Shown: positions 1 to 9,119 of the stretch, piece after piece
Layout: each line of letters starts with the position of its first letter
Numbering within the stretch: the first letter of the stretch is position 1
Origin: Verrucomicrobiales bacterium
Lineage (GTDB): Bacteria; Verrucomicrobiota; Verrucomicrobiia; Limisphaerales; UBA9464
DNA: 64,000 nucleotides
Assembly: GCA_027488845.1 (NCBI GenBank)
Contig: JAIYBC010000012.1
Location: 27,023-91,022 of the forward strand
Direction of reading: 5' to 3'
Notes under the pieces: generated by a model
Told to the model about the DNA's origin: nothing
The model's input: only the letters and a program-made list of their open reading frames with translations
Databases searched by the model: none
Program-made: the position numbers and the translations under genes

Positions 1-1092
1 GTCGACGACGTAGTCCGTCGCCAGGCCGTCCTTGAAGTCGGGCTTGGCGCCCTTGCCGCTCTCGAGTCCCGCGATGAACTCAACCACCTGGTGGATGAAG
101 CTGTGCTCGTAGCCCAGCTGGAGGCCGGGAACCCACCACTTGCCCGTGTAGGGATGGTCGCCGTCGGAGACGTGGACGCTCTTCCATCCGCGTTCCGCGC
201 CGACGTCCTTGTGATCGAAGATCTGCAGCCGGTGCAGGTCGTGCAGGTCCCACTTCAGGCTCATGGTTTCGCCGTTGATCTCGAACGTGTAGAGCGCCTT
301 GTGGCCGCGGGCGTAGCGGGTGGACTCGAACAGGCCGAGGGAACCGTTGTTGAAGTGGCAGAGGAACGCGCAGGCGTCGTCGATGCCGACCTTCTCGACC
401 TTGCCGGTGAGGTTGTGCTTCCGCTCCTTGATGAAGGTCTCGGTCATGGCGCTGACATCCTTGATGCCGCCGTTGAGCCAGATCGCGGTGTCGATGCAGT
501 GGGCGAGCAGATCGCCGGTGACACCGGAGCCGGCGGCCTTGACGTCCAGACGCCAAAGGGCCGCACCGCCCTGGGGCAGGTCGGGATTGATGGTCCAGTC
601 CTGCAGGAAGTTGGCCCGGTAGTGGAACACCTTGCCGAGCTTGCCGGAATCGATGAGCTGCTTGGCCAGGACGACCGCGGGGCAACGGCGGTAGTTGTAC
701 CAGACCATGTTCGGCACACCGGCCTTGTCGATGGCCTTGACCATCTTCTCCGCCTCCTTGGAGTTCAGGGCGAGCGGCTTCTCGCAGAGGATCATCTTGC
801 CCGCCTTGGCCGCGGCGACCGCGATCTCGGCGTGGAGGTTGTTGGGCACGGCGATGTCGACGAGGTCGATGTCGTCCCGGGCGATCAGCTTCTTCCAGTC
901 CGTCTCGATCGACTTGTAGCCCCACTTGTCCGCGAACTCCTGCGCCTTTGCCGCATCGCGGGCGCAGACCGCCTGGAGCACGAGCTCGTGTTCCGACGGG
1001 AAGAAGTGCCCGACCTGGGCGAAGGCGTTGGAGTGGGCCCGGCCCATGAAGCCGTAGCCGATGAGTCCGATGCGAATCTGTTTCTTGGCCAT
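1..1092 (-). CDS. Gfo/Idh/MocA-family oxidoreductase (3' end outside window)
   Basis: This is an NAD(P)-dependent oxidoreductase of the Gfo/Idh/MocA family, probably acting on a sugar, inositol or amino-sugar derivative in the cytoplasm. The protein starts [20 protein letters not shown], giving the Rossmann glycine motif at about residues 9-17, and has the family CEKPLA motif at about 103-108 with Lys105 as the expected catalytic/cofactor lysine. 364 codons are present and the frame runs off the left edge without a stop, so the C-terminus is missing. The ATG at 1092 was chosen because it directly precedes the first beta strand; no Shine-Dalgarno is visible. It is divergent from glgC. The substrate cannot be told from sequence. 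The long open frames on the other strand here are codon-bias shadows. Confidence 0.88.
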   Translation of the reverse strand, partial: MAKKQIRIGLIGYGFMGRAHSNAFAQVGHFFPSEHELVLQAVCARDAAKAQEFADKWGYKSIETDWKKLIARDDIDLVDIAVPNNLHAEIAVAAAKAGKMILCEKPLALNSKEAEKMVKAIDKAGVPNMVWYNYRRCPAVVLAKQLIDSGKLGKVFHYRANFLQDWTINPDLPQGGAALWRLDVKAAGSGVTGDLLAHCIDTAIWLNGGIKDVSAMTETFIKERKHNLTGKVEKVGIDDACAFLCHFNNGSLGLFESTRYARGHKALYTFEINGETMSLKWDLHDLHRLQIFDHKDVGAERGWKSVHVSDGDHPYTGKWWVPGLQLGYEHSFIHQVVEFIAGLESGKGAKPDFKDGLATDYVVD

Positions 1093-1294
1093 AAAGGTGT
1101 GCGGAGGTGGTGGAACGATAGGCAAGCGTCCACTTCCCGGGCAATGCCGAGTTGCCGGAAAGGGACGTCGGGGAAAGGACTTCGATGCGCGGACAAGGTC
1201 GGTGGGTGGATCGGCAATTCCGGAAGGGCGGACGGAACCTCCGGACTTGAGGCTGTTCCCGGCTCCGGCTAATGCTCTCGCAACCGCTTCTCCC

Positions 1295-2590
1295 ATGCCC
1301 TCTTCACGCAACCTGTCGTTTTCCCGCAACACCCTCAGCATCATTCTCGGGGGAGGCCAGGGCACGCGGCTCTTCCCGCTGACCCGCGACCGCGCGAAGC
1401 CCGCGGTGCCGCTCGCCGGCAAGTACAGGCTGGTCGACATCCCCATCTCGAACTGCATCAACAGCGGTCTCCAGCGCATCTACCTGCTCACCCAGTTCAA
1501 CTCGGCCTCGCTGCACCGGCACATCTCGCAGAGCTACAAGTTCGACCACTTCAGCGGCGGATTCGTCGAACTGCTCGCCGCGGAGCAGACCTTCTCCAAC
1601 ACCAGCTGGTACCAGGGGACCGCGGACGCCGTCCGGAAGAACCTGATGCACTTCCGGAACACGAACTTCGACTACGTGCTGATCCTCTCCGGCGACCAGC
1701 TCTACCAGATGGACTTCAGCGAGATCCTGAAGTCGCACGTCGAGAATTCCGCAGACCTCACCATCGCGACCATCCCCGTACCCGCCCGCGAGGCCTCCGC
1801 GTTGGGCATCCTCCAGATCAATCCCGAGAGCCGCATCACACGCTTCGTCGAGAAGCCCAAGGATCCGGCCGTGCTCGAATCCCTGAAGCTCGACAAGGCG
1901 AGCTATGCGCCGCTGGGGATCAAGGGCGACGAGGAGCTGTACCTCGCCTCGATGGGCATCTACGTCTTCAACCGCGAGGTGCTGTTCGAGCTGCTCAACA
2001 ACAACCACACGGACTTCGGCAAGCACATCATCCCGGGCGCGATTGCGGAGCGCCGGGTTTTCTCGCACGTCTTCCAGGGGTACTGGGAGGACATCGGGAC
2101 GATCCGGGCCTTCTTCGACGCCAACCTGGATCTCGCCGCGGACGTGCCCCGGTTCAACTTCTTCACGCCGCCCGTCTTCACACGTCCCCGCTACCTTCCC
2201 GCCTCCAAGATCAACAGCGCGGCCATCGACCACGCGGTCATCGCCGACGGCTGCATCATCAACCAAGCCCAACTCAACCACGTGCTTGTCGGGATCCGTT
2301 CCGTGCTCGAGTCGGGTTGCTCGCTCCGGCGGGTCGTGATGATGGGTGCCGACTTCTACGACACCCCGGAGAAGCTCGCCCAACCGGAAAACCAAGGCGT
2401 GCCGCTCGGCGTCGGCCGCGGAACCCGGATCGAGAACGCCATCATCGACAAGAACGCCCGCATCGGGGAGGGCTGCATCCTCACTCCCGCCGGGAAGCCT
2501 GCGGACTTCGACCATCCGCTCTATTTCATCCGCGACGGCATCCTCGTGATCCCCAAGGGAGCCGTCATCCCGAACGGGACCGTGGTCTAG
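1295..2590 (+). CDS. glgC: Glucose-1-phosphate adenylyltransferase (ADP-glucose pyrophosphorylase)
   Basis: It catalyses ATP plus glucose-1-phosphate to ADP-glucose plus pyrophosphate, the committed step of bacterial glycogen synthesis in the cytosol. The nucleotidyltransferase signature [12 protein letters not shown] lies at residues 19-30, followed by the Lys-Pro-Ala-Val-Pro segment and [28 protein letters not shown] and the C-terminal left-handed beta-helix (from about residue 300, with isoleucine/glycine repeats) are also seen. The ATG at 1295 gives 431 residues, the usual family length; the frame stays open further upstream but that part has no family similarity. It stands alone, without other glg genes nearby, and faces the ArsR-methyltransferase gene convergently. 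Confidence 0.95.
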   Translation: MPSSRNLSFSRNTLSIILGGGQGTRLFPLTRDRAKPAVPLAGKYRLVDIPISNCINSGLQRIYLLTQFNSASLHRHISQSYKFDHFSGGFVELLAAEQTFSNTSWYQGTADAVRKNLMHFRNTNFDYVLILSGDQLYQMDFSEILKSHVENSADLTIATIPVPAREASALGILQINPESRITRFVEKPKDPAVLESLKLDKASYAPLGIKGDEELYLASMGIYVFNREVLFELLNNNHTDFGKHIIPGAIAERRVFSHVFQGYWEDIGTIRAFFDANLDLAADVPRFNFFTPPVFTRPRYLPASKINSAAIDHAVIADGCIINQAQLNHVLVGIRSVLESGCSLRRVVMMGADFYDTPEKLAQPENQGVPLGVGRGTRIENAIIDKNARIGEGCILTPAGKPADFDHPLYFIRDGILVIPKGAVIPNGTVV

Positions 2591-2600
2591 GCCGGGTGCG

Positions 2601-2616
2601 GGCCGCTGCGGCGGCC
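2601..2616. terminator. Small GC hairpin between convergent genes
   Basis: A 6-bp perfect stem GGCCGC/GCGGCC with a 4-nt loop lies in the 32-bp gap between the convergent glgC and ArsR-methyltransferase stop codons. There is no T-tract on either side, so its role as a terminator is an inference from position only. Confidence 0.3.
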
Positions 2617-2622
2617 GCCGAT

Positions 2623-3558
2623 TCAGCGACCCTTCGTGCCGCAGGCCAGCAGGGTCTCGAAACCGGGCTCCTGCTCCTCGCGGGCGACCTTCGCGATCTC
2701 GATTTCACGGAACTGCGCCGCCTCCAGCCAACGCTGCAGGTCGCTCTCCACGAAACCCAGCCAGCGGTCGCCGTACAACTCCTTCGCCTGGTCGAACCGG
2801 TGGCGTACCAGGTCGAGGATCATCACCCTTCCGCCCGGCCTGAGGATCCGATGCGCCGCCAGGATCGCCTGCGCCGGCTCGTCGGCGTGGTGAAGGGCCT
2901 GGCTCAGGATGACGAGGTCGACGGACTCGGACTCCACCGGGGGGTTCTGCAGGTCGCCTTGGCGGAACTCGAGGTTGTCGAGACCGTTGCGCTTCGCCTT
3001 GCGGGCACCGAAGGCGACCATCTTCTCCGAGTTGTCCACCGCGATGACCCGTCGGCATCGACGGGCCAGGAGTTCCGCGAGCAACCCCTCGCCCGACCCG
3101 AGGTCCGCGACGTCCAGCGGCGGCAACATCCGCAGCAGCAGGTGCCCGAACGCCTGCCAACTCCGCCCCGGTCCGTAGCTCCGGTCGAAACGCCCCGCCA
3201 CCTGGTTGAAGTAGACCTGCGCCTGTTCCTCCCGACGGGCCAGCACACGGCGCAGGTTCAATTGGTCCGCCTCCGTCTCCTTCAACTCCTTCGCCCCGCG
3301 CATCGCCAACCGCGTGAACTCGAGAGCGTCTCCGTCCGCCAGCGGGTTGAGCCGGTAGAAGGTCCTCTTGCCATCCCGCCGCGACGCCAGCAGCCCGGTC
3401 TCCGCCAATAGGCTCAGATGTGTCGAGACGCGGGACTGACCCAGGCCCGTGATCTCCTGGATCTCGTTGACCGAAAGTTCCTCCCGCTCGACCAAGGCCA
3501 TGATCCGAAGACGGGTCGGATCGGCGAGGGCGCGCAGGGATTTGAGGGTTGAAGTCAT
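2623..3558 (-). CDS. ArsR-type winged-helix regulator fused to SAM-dependent methyltransferase
   Basis: Residues 1-90 form an ArsR/SmtB winged helix (ALADPTRLRIM, then LGQSRVSTHLSLLAETGL as the recognition helix, and KRTFYRLN as the wing). Residues 140-311 form a class I methyltransferase with motif I VADLGSGEG at about 150-158 and a post-motif containing SQALHHADEP. No ELCVCDL-type cysteine metal site is present, so heavy-metal sensing is unlikely. In known fusions of this type (for example SahR-like regulators) the C-domain can act as a SAM or S-adenosylhomocysteine sensor rather than an enzyme; which applies here is not known. The ATG at 3558 gives 311 residues. It is divergent from the large secreted protein gene that follows. 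Confidence 0.87.
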   Translation of the reverse strand: MTSTLKSLRALADPTRLRIMALVEREELSVNEIQEITGLGQSRVSTHLSLLAETGLLASRRDGKRTFYRLNPLADGDALEFTRLAMRGAKELKETEADQLNLRRVLARREEQAQVYFNQVAGRFDRSYGPGRSWQAFGHLLLRMLPPLDVADLGSGEGLLAELLARRCRRVIAVDNSEKMVAFGARKAKRNGLDNLEFRQGDLQNPPVESESVDLVILSQALHHADEPAQAILAAHRILRPGGRVMILDLVRHRFDQAKELYGDRWLGFVESDLQRWLEAAQFREIEIAKVAREEQEPGFETLLACGTKGR

Positions 3559-3815
3559 CGTGACGGCCTGGGTTGCGGACCGCCGTAGTGAACCGCCTGC
3601 AATCCACGGGAACAAGCCCACTCCCTCGGGACCCGCCATCCCCTCACAGGCTTCCAAGAGAAAAAGAAGGGTGGGCGCGGGATTCTCACTTTCGAAAACG
3701 GCTCCGGCATTGCTGGGCAGACCCACAGCACTCTGTCCGGACCGTCTTGGTTGAACGGTAAGGACACGGTGCACAGGCCCGTCACGCGGCGCCTGGATCC
3801 CAAACAATCCGTCTC

Positions 3816-6800
3816 ATGAAACGCTCGATGACCCTGCCCCGATGGGGCCGTTTCGGTTCGATCCCGACGGCGCTAATGGCCGCCGCGATCGCGGTCCACG
3901 TCTTCGGCCAACAGTCCGATCCTCCTCCCCGGGTTGCCCGACCGACCTTCGAAGGCAATCAGGTTCGGTTCGACTGGAACTCCGGTGGAGACCTGCAGTT
4001 GGCGCCCACACCCCAAGGGCCGTGGACCACGGTCTCCGTGCCTTCCGTGCGAACCAGCACCACGAGCCTTCCCGCCCTTGAACAGGGCGCCCAGTTCTTC
4101 CGCGTCATGGAACGCGGCATCCCGGGCGAAGCCCAGCCGATCATCGAAGGCGACCCCAGGCGACCCGTCCGGATCCGCACCGCGTTCCTCAGGAAGGCCT
4201 CCTCGGCCCGCGGCAACGCACTCATGGAGGTGACCCTTCAGCCGGGTCAGACTCCCCCGCGCCAGTTCCCGCTGCTCAACAACGGCGACGTCCTCCAGTT
4301 CCGCGACGACGGCACCGCGGGCGACACCGCGGCCGACGACGGCGTGTTCACCGCCCCGGTGATGATCGATCTCGACGACTTCACCGGCGCCAACCAGTTC
4401 TTCCAGTCGCTGCCGCCCGAGTTCCAGGTGCAAGGCGCCTTTACCGGCCGCGGCCTCGCCGCGGAGCACGGGCTGACCGGATTCGACTCCGGGGCCTTCG
4501 ACCGCGGTGAACGCGTGCAGGTCTTCCCCTCGCCCTTCGAGGGATTCGGCTCGGGCGCCAACGCCGGCGTCGGCCCGGAGGCCCTCCGCAAGACACTGAG
4601 CCGTCAGGCAGGCCTCCCCAAGACCGTCCAGCGACTCTCGCTCACCAACATCGATTGCCGCCCATTCGTCACCACCACCAACGTGTTCGTCCGCTTCGGC
4701 GATCCCACGCTGGTGACCAACGTGGACTGCTTTCCGGTGGTGACCTCGACCAACCTCCTCCTGCATCCCGGCAACCCGCGGACGGAGACGGTCGTGGAAT
4801 GCTTCACCAACCTCGTCCAGACCAACGTGGTCGTGGGCGTGCGGCCCGCCGAGTTCCGCAACGAGGTCTTCTGCCGCACCGTGGTCCTCGACCCCGGCGT
4901 CAGCGGCATCTTCACCAACATCTGCACCACCAATCTGGTACCCCGCATCCGTCCGGGATTCGCCACAAACATGGTCGTGACCGGGATGTCGACCGGCATC
5001 CCCTGGACCAACGTCGTGGTCTGCACCGACCTCCCAAACGGATCCGGTTCGATCGTCAAGGATCCGACCGCCCCCGGCTTCATCCCGCCGGTCACGATGT
5101 GTTTCACGAACACCCTTTTCACCAACGGCATCACCCTCCAGACCAACCTCCATCTCGTGCCCATCGAGGTGGTGGAACTCGTCCCGGAGGTCCACTGCCA
5201 GTCCATCCTGCTTCCCGGCAGCGGCCCCATCACGACCAACATCTGCACCACCAACGCCGTGCTGGTCAGCCCGGAGCAGCCGATCTTCGAGACCCGCACC
5301 TTCCCGCTCGTCCTCTGCAGGACCAACACCCTCGTGATCGACGACTTCCCGGTCTTCACCAACGTCTTCGTCACCAACTTCGTCTGCCGCACGAACATCC
5401 TCTCGGTCGGCGATCCCCGGCCCATCTTCGAGGAGGTGCTCATCACCAACCTCGTCTGCTTCACCAACATCACCTTCACCAACATCACGACCGGCGGCGG
5501 CATCGTGATCACCAATTCCAACGGTGATCCGGTCGTCTTCACCAACGGCGTGCCCCCGGGCCAGGGCGGACTCAACGAGCGGCCCGCGTTCTGGAACAAG
5601 TCGCTCATGATCACCGACCTCTCCGTGGTCGAGGACCCCGCCCGCACCTTCGATCCCTGCACCGGCGCTGGAACCCGCATGGGCGCCTGGACCTTCGGGA
5701 AGCTCATGACCGACATCTGCAACCAGCCGGTCACCGGCATCCAGCCCGGCGACTTCGCCCGGCGCTGGGTCCGCAGCTGGCAGAAGAACCAGGAGATCAA
5801 CTTCGAGACGGTCCACCACCGCGAACCCGAGATCCTCGCCCAGGTCATCAACGACTGGGAGGCCGCCAGCGGCGGTCCGGACCGTCCCCTCGACCTCTCC
5901 ATCGCGCCGTTCCGCCTGCTGGCGATCGTCAACCGCGTGGACCTGCGCGGCAACCCGGGCTACGGCGTGGTCAACGGCGACGACCCGTGCAATCCGTCGA
6001 ACGTGGGCGGTGAAGGCCGCTTCGTGTTCTGTCTCATCCCGAACGCCTTCAGCGGCGGTCGCGGCGGCAGCCAACCGCCCTCCGGCTACGGTGGCGGTGG
6101 CGGCGGCGGCAACACCAACAACGTGTGCGACGCCTCCCAGTTCACCGTCATCTTCGAATACGGCGTCCCCAAGCGCACCTGCCAGGAGATCAAGGAATAC
6201 GGAACCGAGTGGTACAACCTGAGCCGGATGTCCTTCGGTCCCGCGTTCAACTCCGCCCTGCAGCACATCACCGAGCAGTTCACCGCGGCCGGCGCCGATC
6301 CGTCCCGCAAGCCGAACCAGAGCGCCCTGAGCCAGCTCCGCGCCAACGAGCTGCTCCGCGAGCCCTGGGAGATGCGCGAATGGCGGATCTTCTCCAACGA
6401 CAGCGACGCCGGATGGCTCCGCCAGGTCACCGCGAAGCAGACCCCTGCGATCGCCCACAACCGCCAGGCCATCGTGGCCGAGTACATCCTCGCGAATGCC
6501 GCGGAGGTCCAGCGCGAGACCCACGTCGTCCCGCTCCAGTGGCGGAGCCCGGGCCGCTCGATGGTGCCGTTCCTCGGCGGTTCCGCCCCGATGGCCACCG
6601 AGCAGTTCTTCTGGGACGGCCCCGCGCCGGCCGGATCGAGCCTGCCGGGCGACCTGCGGCACAAGTTCTCGCTGAACACCTGCAACGGCTGCCACGCCGG
6701 CGAGACGGGAACGCCCTTCACCCACGTCTTCCCCCGCGTCCCGGGACAGGAGGCCCGCCTCAGCGACTTCCTCACCGGCGCCAACATGCCGAAGATCGAT

Positions 6801-6926
6801 CCCGCCGACGGACGCACCCAGCGGTGGTTCTCGGACCTGAAACGCCGCGAGGACGACCTCCTGCGCCTGATCACGGAGCCCTGCTTCTTCCAGCTGTTCC
6901 GCGACCCGGCCCAGTTCATCCACTGA
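3816..6926 (+). CDS. Large secreted protein with Thr-Asn/Cys repeat field and CxxCH motif
   Basis: I do not recognise a family for this 1036-residue protein. An N-terminal basic-hydrophobic stretch (about residues 8-32, ALMAAAIAVHVFG) looks like a signal peptide. Residues 80-250 are beta-rich. Residues 276-577 carry at least 20 Thr-Asn dipeptides, often as C-x-T-N or F-T-N, with a cysteine about every 25 residues. A 600-1036 domain follows, including a glycine-run linker near 755-770 and a single CNGCH motif (Cys956, Cys959, His960), the c-type haem attachment signature, close to the C-terminus. The single CxxCH and secretion suggest a periplasmic or surface monohaem protein, but this is inference; GC codon bias is like the neighbours. 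A strong hairpin terminator follows the stop. Confidence 0.85.
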   Translation: MKRSMTLPRWGRFGSIPTALMAAAIAVHVFGQQSDPPPRVARPTFEGNQVRFDWNSGGDLQLAPTPQGPWTTVSVPSVRTSTTSLPALEQGAQFFRVMERGIPGEAQPIIEGDPRRPVRIRTAFLRKASSARGNALMEVTLQPGQTPPRQFPLLNNGDVLQFRDDGTAGDTAADDGVFTAPVMIDLDDFTGANQFFQSLPPEFQVQGAFTGRGLAAEHGLTGFDSGAFDRGERVQVFPSPFEGFGSGANAGVGPEALRKTLSRQAGLPKTVQRLSLTNIDCRPFVTTTNVFVRFGDPTLVTNVDCFPVVTSTNLLLHPGNPRTETVVECFTNLVQTNVVVGVRPAEFRNEVFCRTVVLDPGVSGIFTNICTTNLVPRIRPGFATNMVVTGMSTGIPWTNVVVCTDLPNGSGSIVKDPTAPGFIPPVTMCFTNTLFTNGITLQTNLHLVPIEVVELVPEVHCQSILLPGSGPITTNICTTNAVLVSPEQPIFETRTFPLVLCRTNTLVIDDFPVFTNVFVTNFVCRTNILSVGDPRPIFEEVLITNLVCFTNITFTNITTGGGIVITNSNGDPVVFTNGVPPGQGGLNERPAFWNKSLMITDLSVVEDPARTFDPCTGAGTRMGAWTFGKLMTDICNQPVTGIQPGDFARRWVRSWQKNQEINFETVHHREPEILAQVINDWEAASGGPDRPLDLSIAPFRLLAIVNRVDLRGNPGYGVVNGDDPCNPSNVGGEGRFVFCLIPNAFSGGRGGSQPPSGYGGGGGGGNTNNVCDASQFTVIFEYGVPKRTCQEIKEYGTEWYNLSRMSFGPAFNSALQHITEQFTAAGADPSRKPNQSALSQLRANELLREPWEMREWRIFSNDSDAGWLRQVTAKQTPAIAHNRQAIVAEYILANAAEVQRETHVVPLQWRSPGRSMVPFLGGSAPMATEQFFWDGPAPAGSSLPGDLRHKFSLNTCNGCHAGETGTPFTHVFPRVPGQEARLSDFLTGANMPKIDPADGRTQRWFSDLKRREDDLLRLITEPCFFQLFRDPAQFIH
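4641..5546 (+). repeat. Degenerate Thr-Asn/Cys protein-repeat region inside the 1036-aa gene
   Basis: The coding sequence here yields about 24 Thr-Asn pairs in roughly 300 residues, typically preceded by Phe, Thr, Arg or Cys, for example FTNVFVTN and CRTN. At DNA level this appears as many imperfect ACCAAC words at irregular spacing, so it is a degenerate protein repeat, not an identical tandem DNA repeat. About 13 cysteines are interspersed, which in a secreted protein could form a disulfide ladder. Confidence 0.8.
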
Positions 6927-6978
6927 GCGTCCGCGAACGACGGCATCCACCGCCCGAATCGATCGGGCCAATCAGCGC

Positions 6979-7010
6979 CGGCCCGGCAGGGATTCCCTGC
7001 CGGGCCGTTT
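6979..7010 (+). terminator. Rho-independent terminator after the 1036-aa gene
   Basis: A perfect 13-bp GC-rich stem (CGGCCCGGCAGGG pairing with its complement) with a 3-nt ATT loop is followed by TTT and a pyrimidine-rich tract. It lies 50 bp after the stop at 6926. Confidence 0.8.
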
Positions 7011-7117
7011 CCATTTCCCCATGTTCGTCCTGAAGACTGGATCTGCGGCCTTTCCAACGAAGAGAACTCTTGCTGGCCACGATCGGAACCCAGGCGAATG
7101 CTCGATCCAGAGTTGCG

Positions 7118-9034
7118 ATGCCGGACTGGACCTACAGAACACTGCTGCGGCCGATCCTGTTTTCCATGCCCGCGGGAACGGCCCATCGGATGGCCTTGCG
7201 CTCTCTGGGCACCTTGATTCGGATGCCGCTGGGCCACCGGGTTCTGGAGTTCTTCGGCCACATGCAACCGGACCGCCGAGCGGCCTACCAGGTCCGCGGG
7301 ATGGAGTTCCTCAGTCGAACCGCAATCGGATCGGGGCTGGATCCCGCAGGCGAGGCCTTGGGTTCGTTTCGCCGCTTCGGGGTCGCGGTGGTCGAGGTCG
7401 GACCGCTGGAAGTTCGTCCTCCAGGCGAATCCCCGATGATGACGAGAGTGACGCCCAACGGTTGCAGCCTGCGTTGCAATCGGCTGGATCCCTCCTCGCT
7501 CGTCCAGCGGATGGAACCGACGTTCGCCTCCTTGGCACAGGTCTGGTTGCGCATCGAGGCCGGTTTCCCGCTCCCGCTCATGGAGGGGACACTGAAGCGG
7601 CTCGGCACGAGGGTTTCCGGCATCACCCTCTCCGGCTGGGAGGCCACTGGGACCTCGGATCGGATCGCACTGGCCCAATCGTTTCGGGACCTACGCCTTC
7701 CATGGATGCTGAGCGTCGGGGCGGATCCGGCCGCTGCCTTGGGCACAGTTGCGGTCCAGGATGCCGTTCGTCATGGAGCTGTCGGCGTTTGGTTCCGCTC
7801 GGACTCACGACAAGCCGACGGCTCGGTCCGCGTGAAGGCCACGGACCTCCCATCCCTGACCCACTATGTCGGGCGACTGAGAAACGAGTTCGGTCCGGAG
7901 TTCATCCTCGTGGCCGGCGGAGCCAGGGACGTGGGGGAATCGTTGGCCTTGTGCGAATCCGGAGCCGATCTGGTCGGCCTCGAGTTCGGCATGGTGTTCA
8001 GCGGCCCCGGCCTGCCGAAGCGGGTCAACGAGGCGTTGCTGTCGGTCACCCCGACCTCATCATGTTCCGCTGACGATTCGCCGGAACAGCCGGGATCCAT
8101 GGCGTGGACCTGGGGCCTGCTCCTTGGAGTGTCGATGGTGTTGGGCGGCCTTCTCGCCATTGGCATCGCCAGCACACGCGTCGTCCTGCCCTACGACGAG
8201 GCGTTCTGTGGAATGGACCTGGAGCAACTGAAGGCGCTCAACCCACGGCTGCTGCCGTTCCTTTCCCACGACCGTGTTACGCTGGCCGGGACGATGCTGA
8301 GCGCCGGGGTGCTCTACACCGGACTGGCCTGGCATGGAATCCGTCGGGGACTCCACTGGGCCAAGGTCGCCCTCGTCGTTTCCGCACTCAGCGGATTCTT
8401 CAGCTTCTTTCTGTTCCTCGGTTTCGGCTACTTCGATCCATTCCACGCCTTCGTCACCGCGGTCCTCTTCCAGTTCCTGCTGCTGCTCATCCACAGTCCG
8501 ATCGCCAAGCCGTCGGATCCCGGGCCGCCTGAGATCGAGGAGAACGCCGCGTGGATCGCCGGCCTATGGGGGCAACTCCTGATGGTGACCCTGGGGATCG
8601 GACTCGTGGTCGCTGGAGCCGTCATCAGCCTGGTCGGCGCCGGACCGGTTTTGGTCAGGGAAGACCTGGAGTTCCTTGCCACCACCCGGGAGGCCCTCCT
8701 GGGATCGGGTCGTCGCCTGATGCCCCTGATAGCCCACGACCGCGCAAGCCTGGGCGGGATGTTGATCGCCTGCGGCCTCGGGGTCTGGCTGACGGCTCAA
8801 TGGGGGTTCCGGATCGGTCGCAGTTGGCTTTGGTGGACGCTGGCCTTGGCGGGAACCCCGGCGTTCGTTGCCGCCATCGGCATCCATCTGATCGTCGGTT
8901 ACTCGGACCCACTCCACCTCGCCCCGGCGATCGGAGGCGCGGTCTGGTTCGGTGTCGCACTGGGTTTGTCCCGGAAATGGCTTTGTGGCCCGAGGCTGGC
9001 GGCAGGGACGGCGTTTTCTTCGGCCCCGAAGTGA
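7118..9034 (+). CDS. PyrD-like pseudoenzyme fused to a duplicated membrane domain
   Basis: Residues 1-310 resemble class 2 dihydroorotate dehydrogenase: an N-terminal LLRPILFSMPAGTAHRMALR helix, then the beta-barrel start GMEFLSRTAIGSGLDPAG with FGVAVVEVGPLEVRP, and at the end VAGGARDVGESLALCESGADL. The family lysine of GLDKDG is replaced by Pro-Ala, and the NxSSPNT and KIAPD catalytic/FMN segments are absent, so activity is unlikely. From about residue 326 the protein has around eight hydrophobic segments arranged as two copies of a unit containing HDRVTLAGTM and HDRASLGGML, so the membrane part is an internal duplication. The ATG at 7118 was preferred to a TTG at 7070 because it places the family helix at the N-terminus. 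Real orotate synthesis must be encoded elsewhere. Confidence 0.75.
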   Translation: MPDWTYRTLLRPILFSMPAGTAHRMALRSLGTLIRMPLGHRVLEFFGHMQPDRRAAYQVRGMEFLSRTAIGSGLDPAGEALGSFRRFGVAVVEVGPLEVRPPGESPMMTRVTPNGCSLRCNRLDPSSLVQRMEPTFASLAQVWLRIEAGFPLPLMEGTLKRLGTRVSGITLSGWEATGTSDRIALAQSFRDLRLPWMLSVGADPAAALGTVAVQDAVRHGAVGVWFRSDSRQADGSVRVKATDLPSLTHYVGRLRNEFGPEFILVAGGARDVGESLALCESGADLVGLEFGMVFSGPGLPKRVNEALLSVTPTSSCSADDSPEQPGSMAWTWGLLLGVSMVLGGLLAIGIASTRVVLPYDEAFCGMDLEQLKALNPRLLPFLSHDRVTLAGTMLSAGVLYTGLAWHGIRRGLHWAKVALVVSALSGFFSFFLFLGFGYFDPFHAFVTAVLFQFLLLLIHSPIAKPSDPGPPEIEENAAWIAGLWGQLLMVTLGIGLVVAGAVISLVGAGPVLVREDLEFLATTREALLGSGRRLMPLIAHDRASLGGMLIACGLGVWLTAQWGFRIGRSWLWWTLALAGTPAFVAAIGIHLIVGYSDPLHLAPAIGGAVWFGVALGLSRKWLCGPRLAAGTAFSSAPK

Positions 9035-9119
9035 TCCCGCCACATCCCGCCTTGTCGGGTCCGACCGGCGCCGGGTAGCGTCGTCAAAACGTCACAACCC
9101 AGCTCCCCACACGAATCCC

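Noticed and set aside
4641..5546. CRISPR array or DNA tandem repeat suggested by repeated ACCAAC words
   Set aside because: Spacing is irregular and words degenerate; the pattern is explained by Thr-Asn coding in an open reading frame.
3873..6971. Minus-strand open frame of 1032 codons opposite the large secreted protein gene
   Set aside because: It is antisense to a better coding frame with signal peptide and CxxCH motif; its sequence is low-complexity Val/Gly/Asp/Glu with no domain, typical of GC-rich shadow frames.
7021..8073. Plus-strand 350-codon ORF overlapping the PyrD-like gene
   Set aside because: It reads out of frame of the PyrD/TM gene and lacks domains; the 7118-9034 frame shows family similarity.
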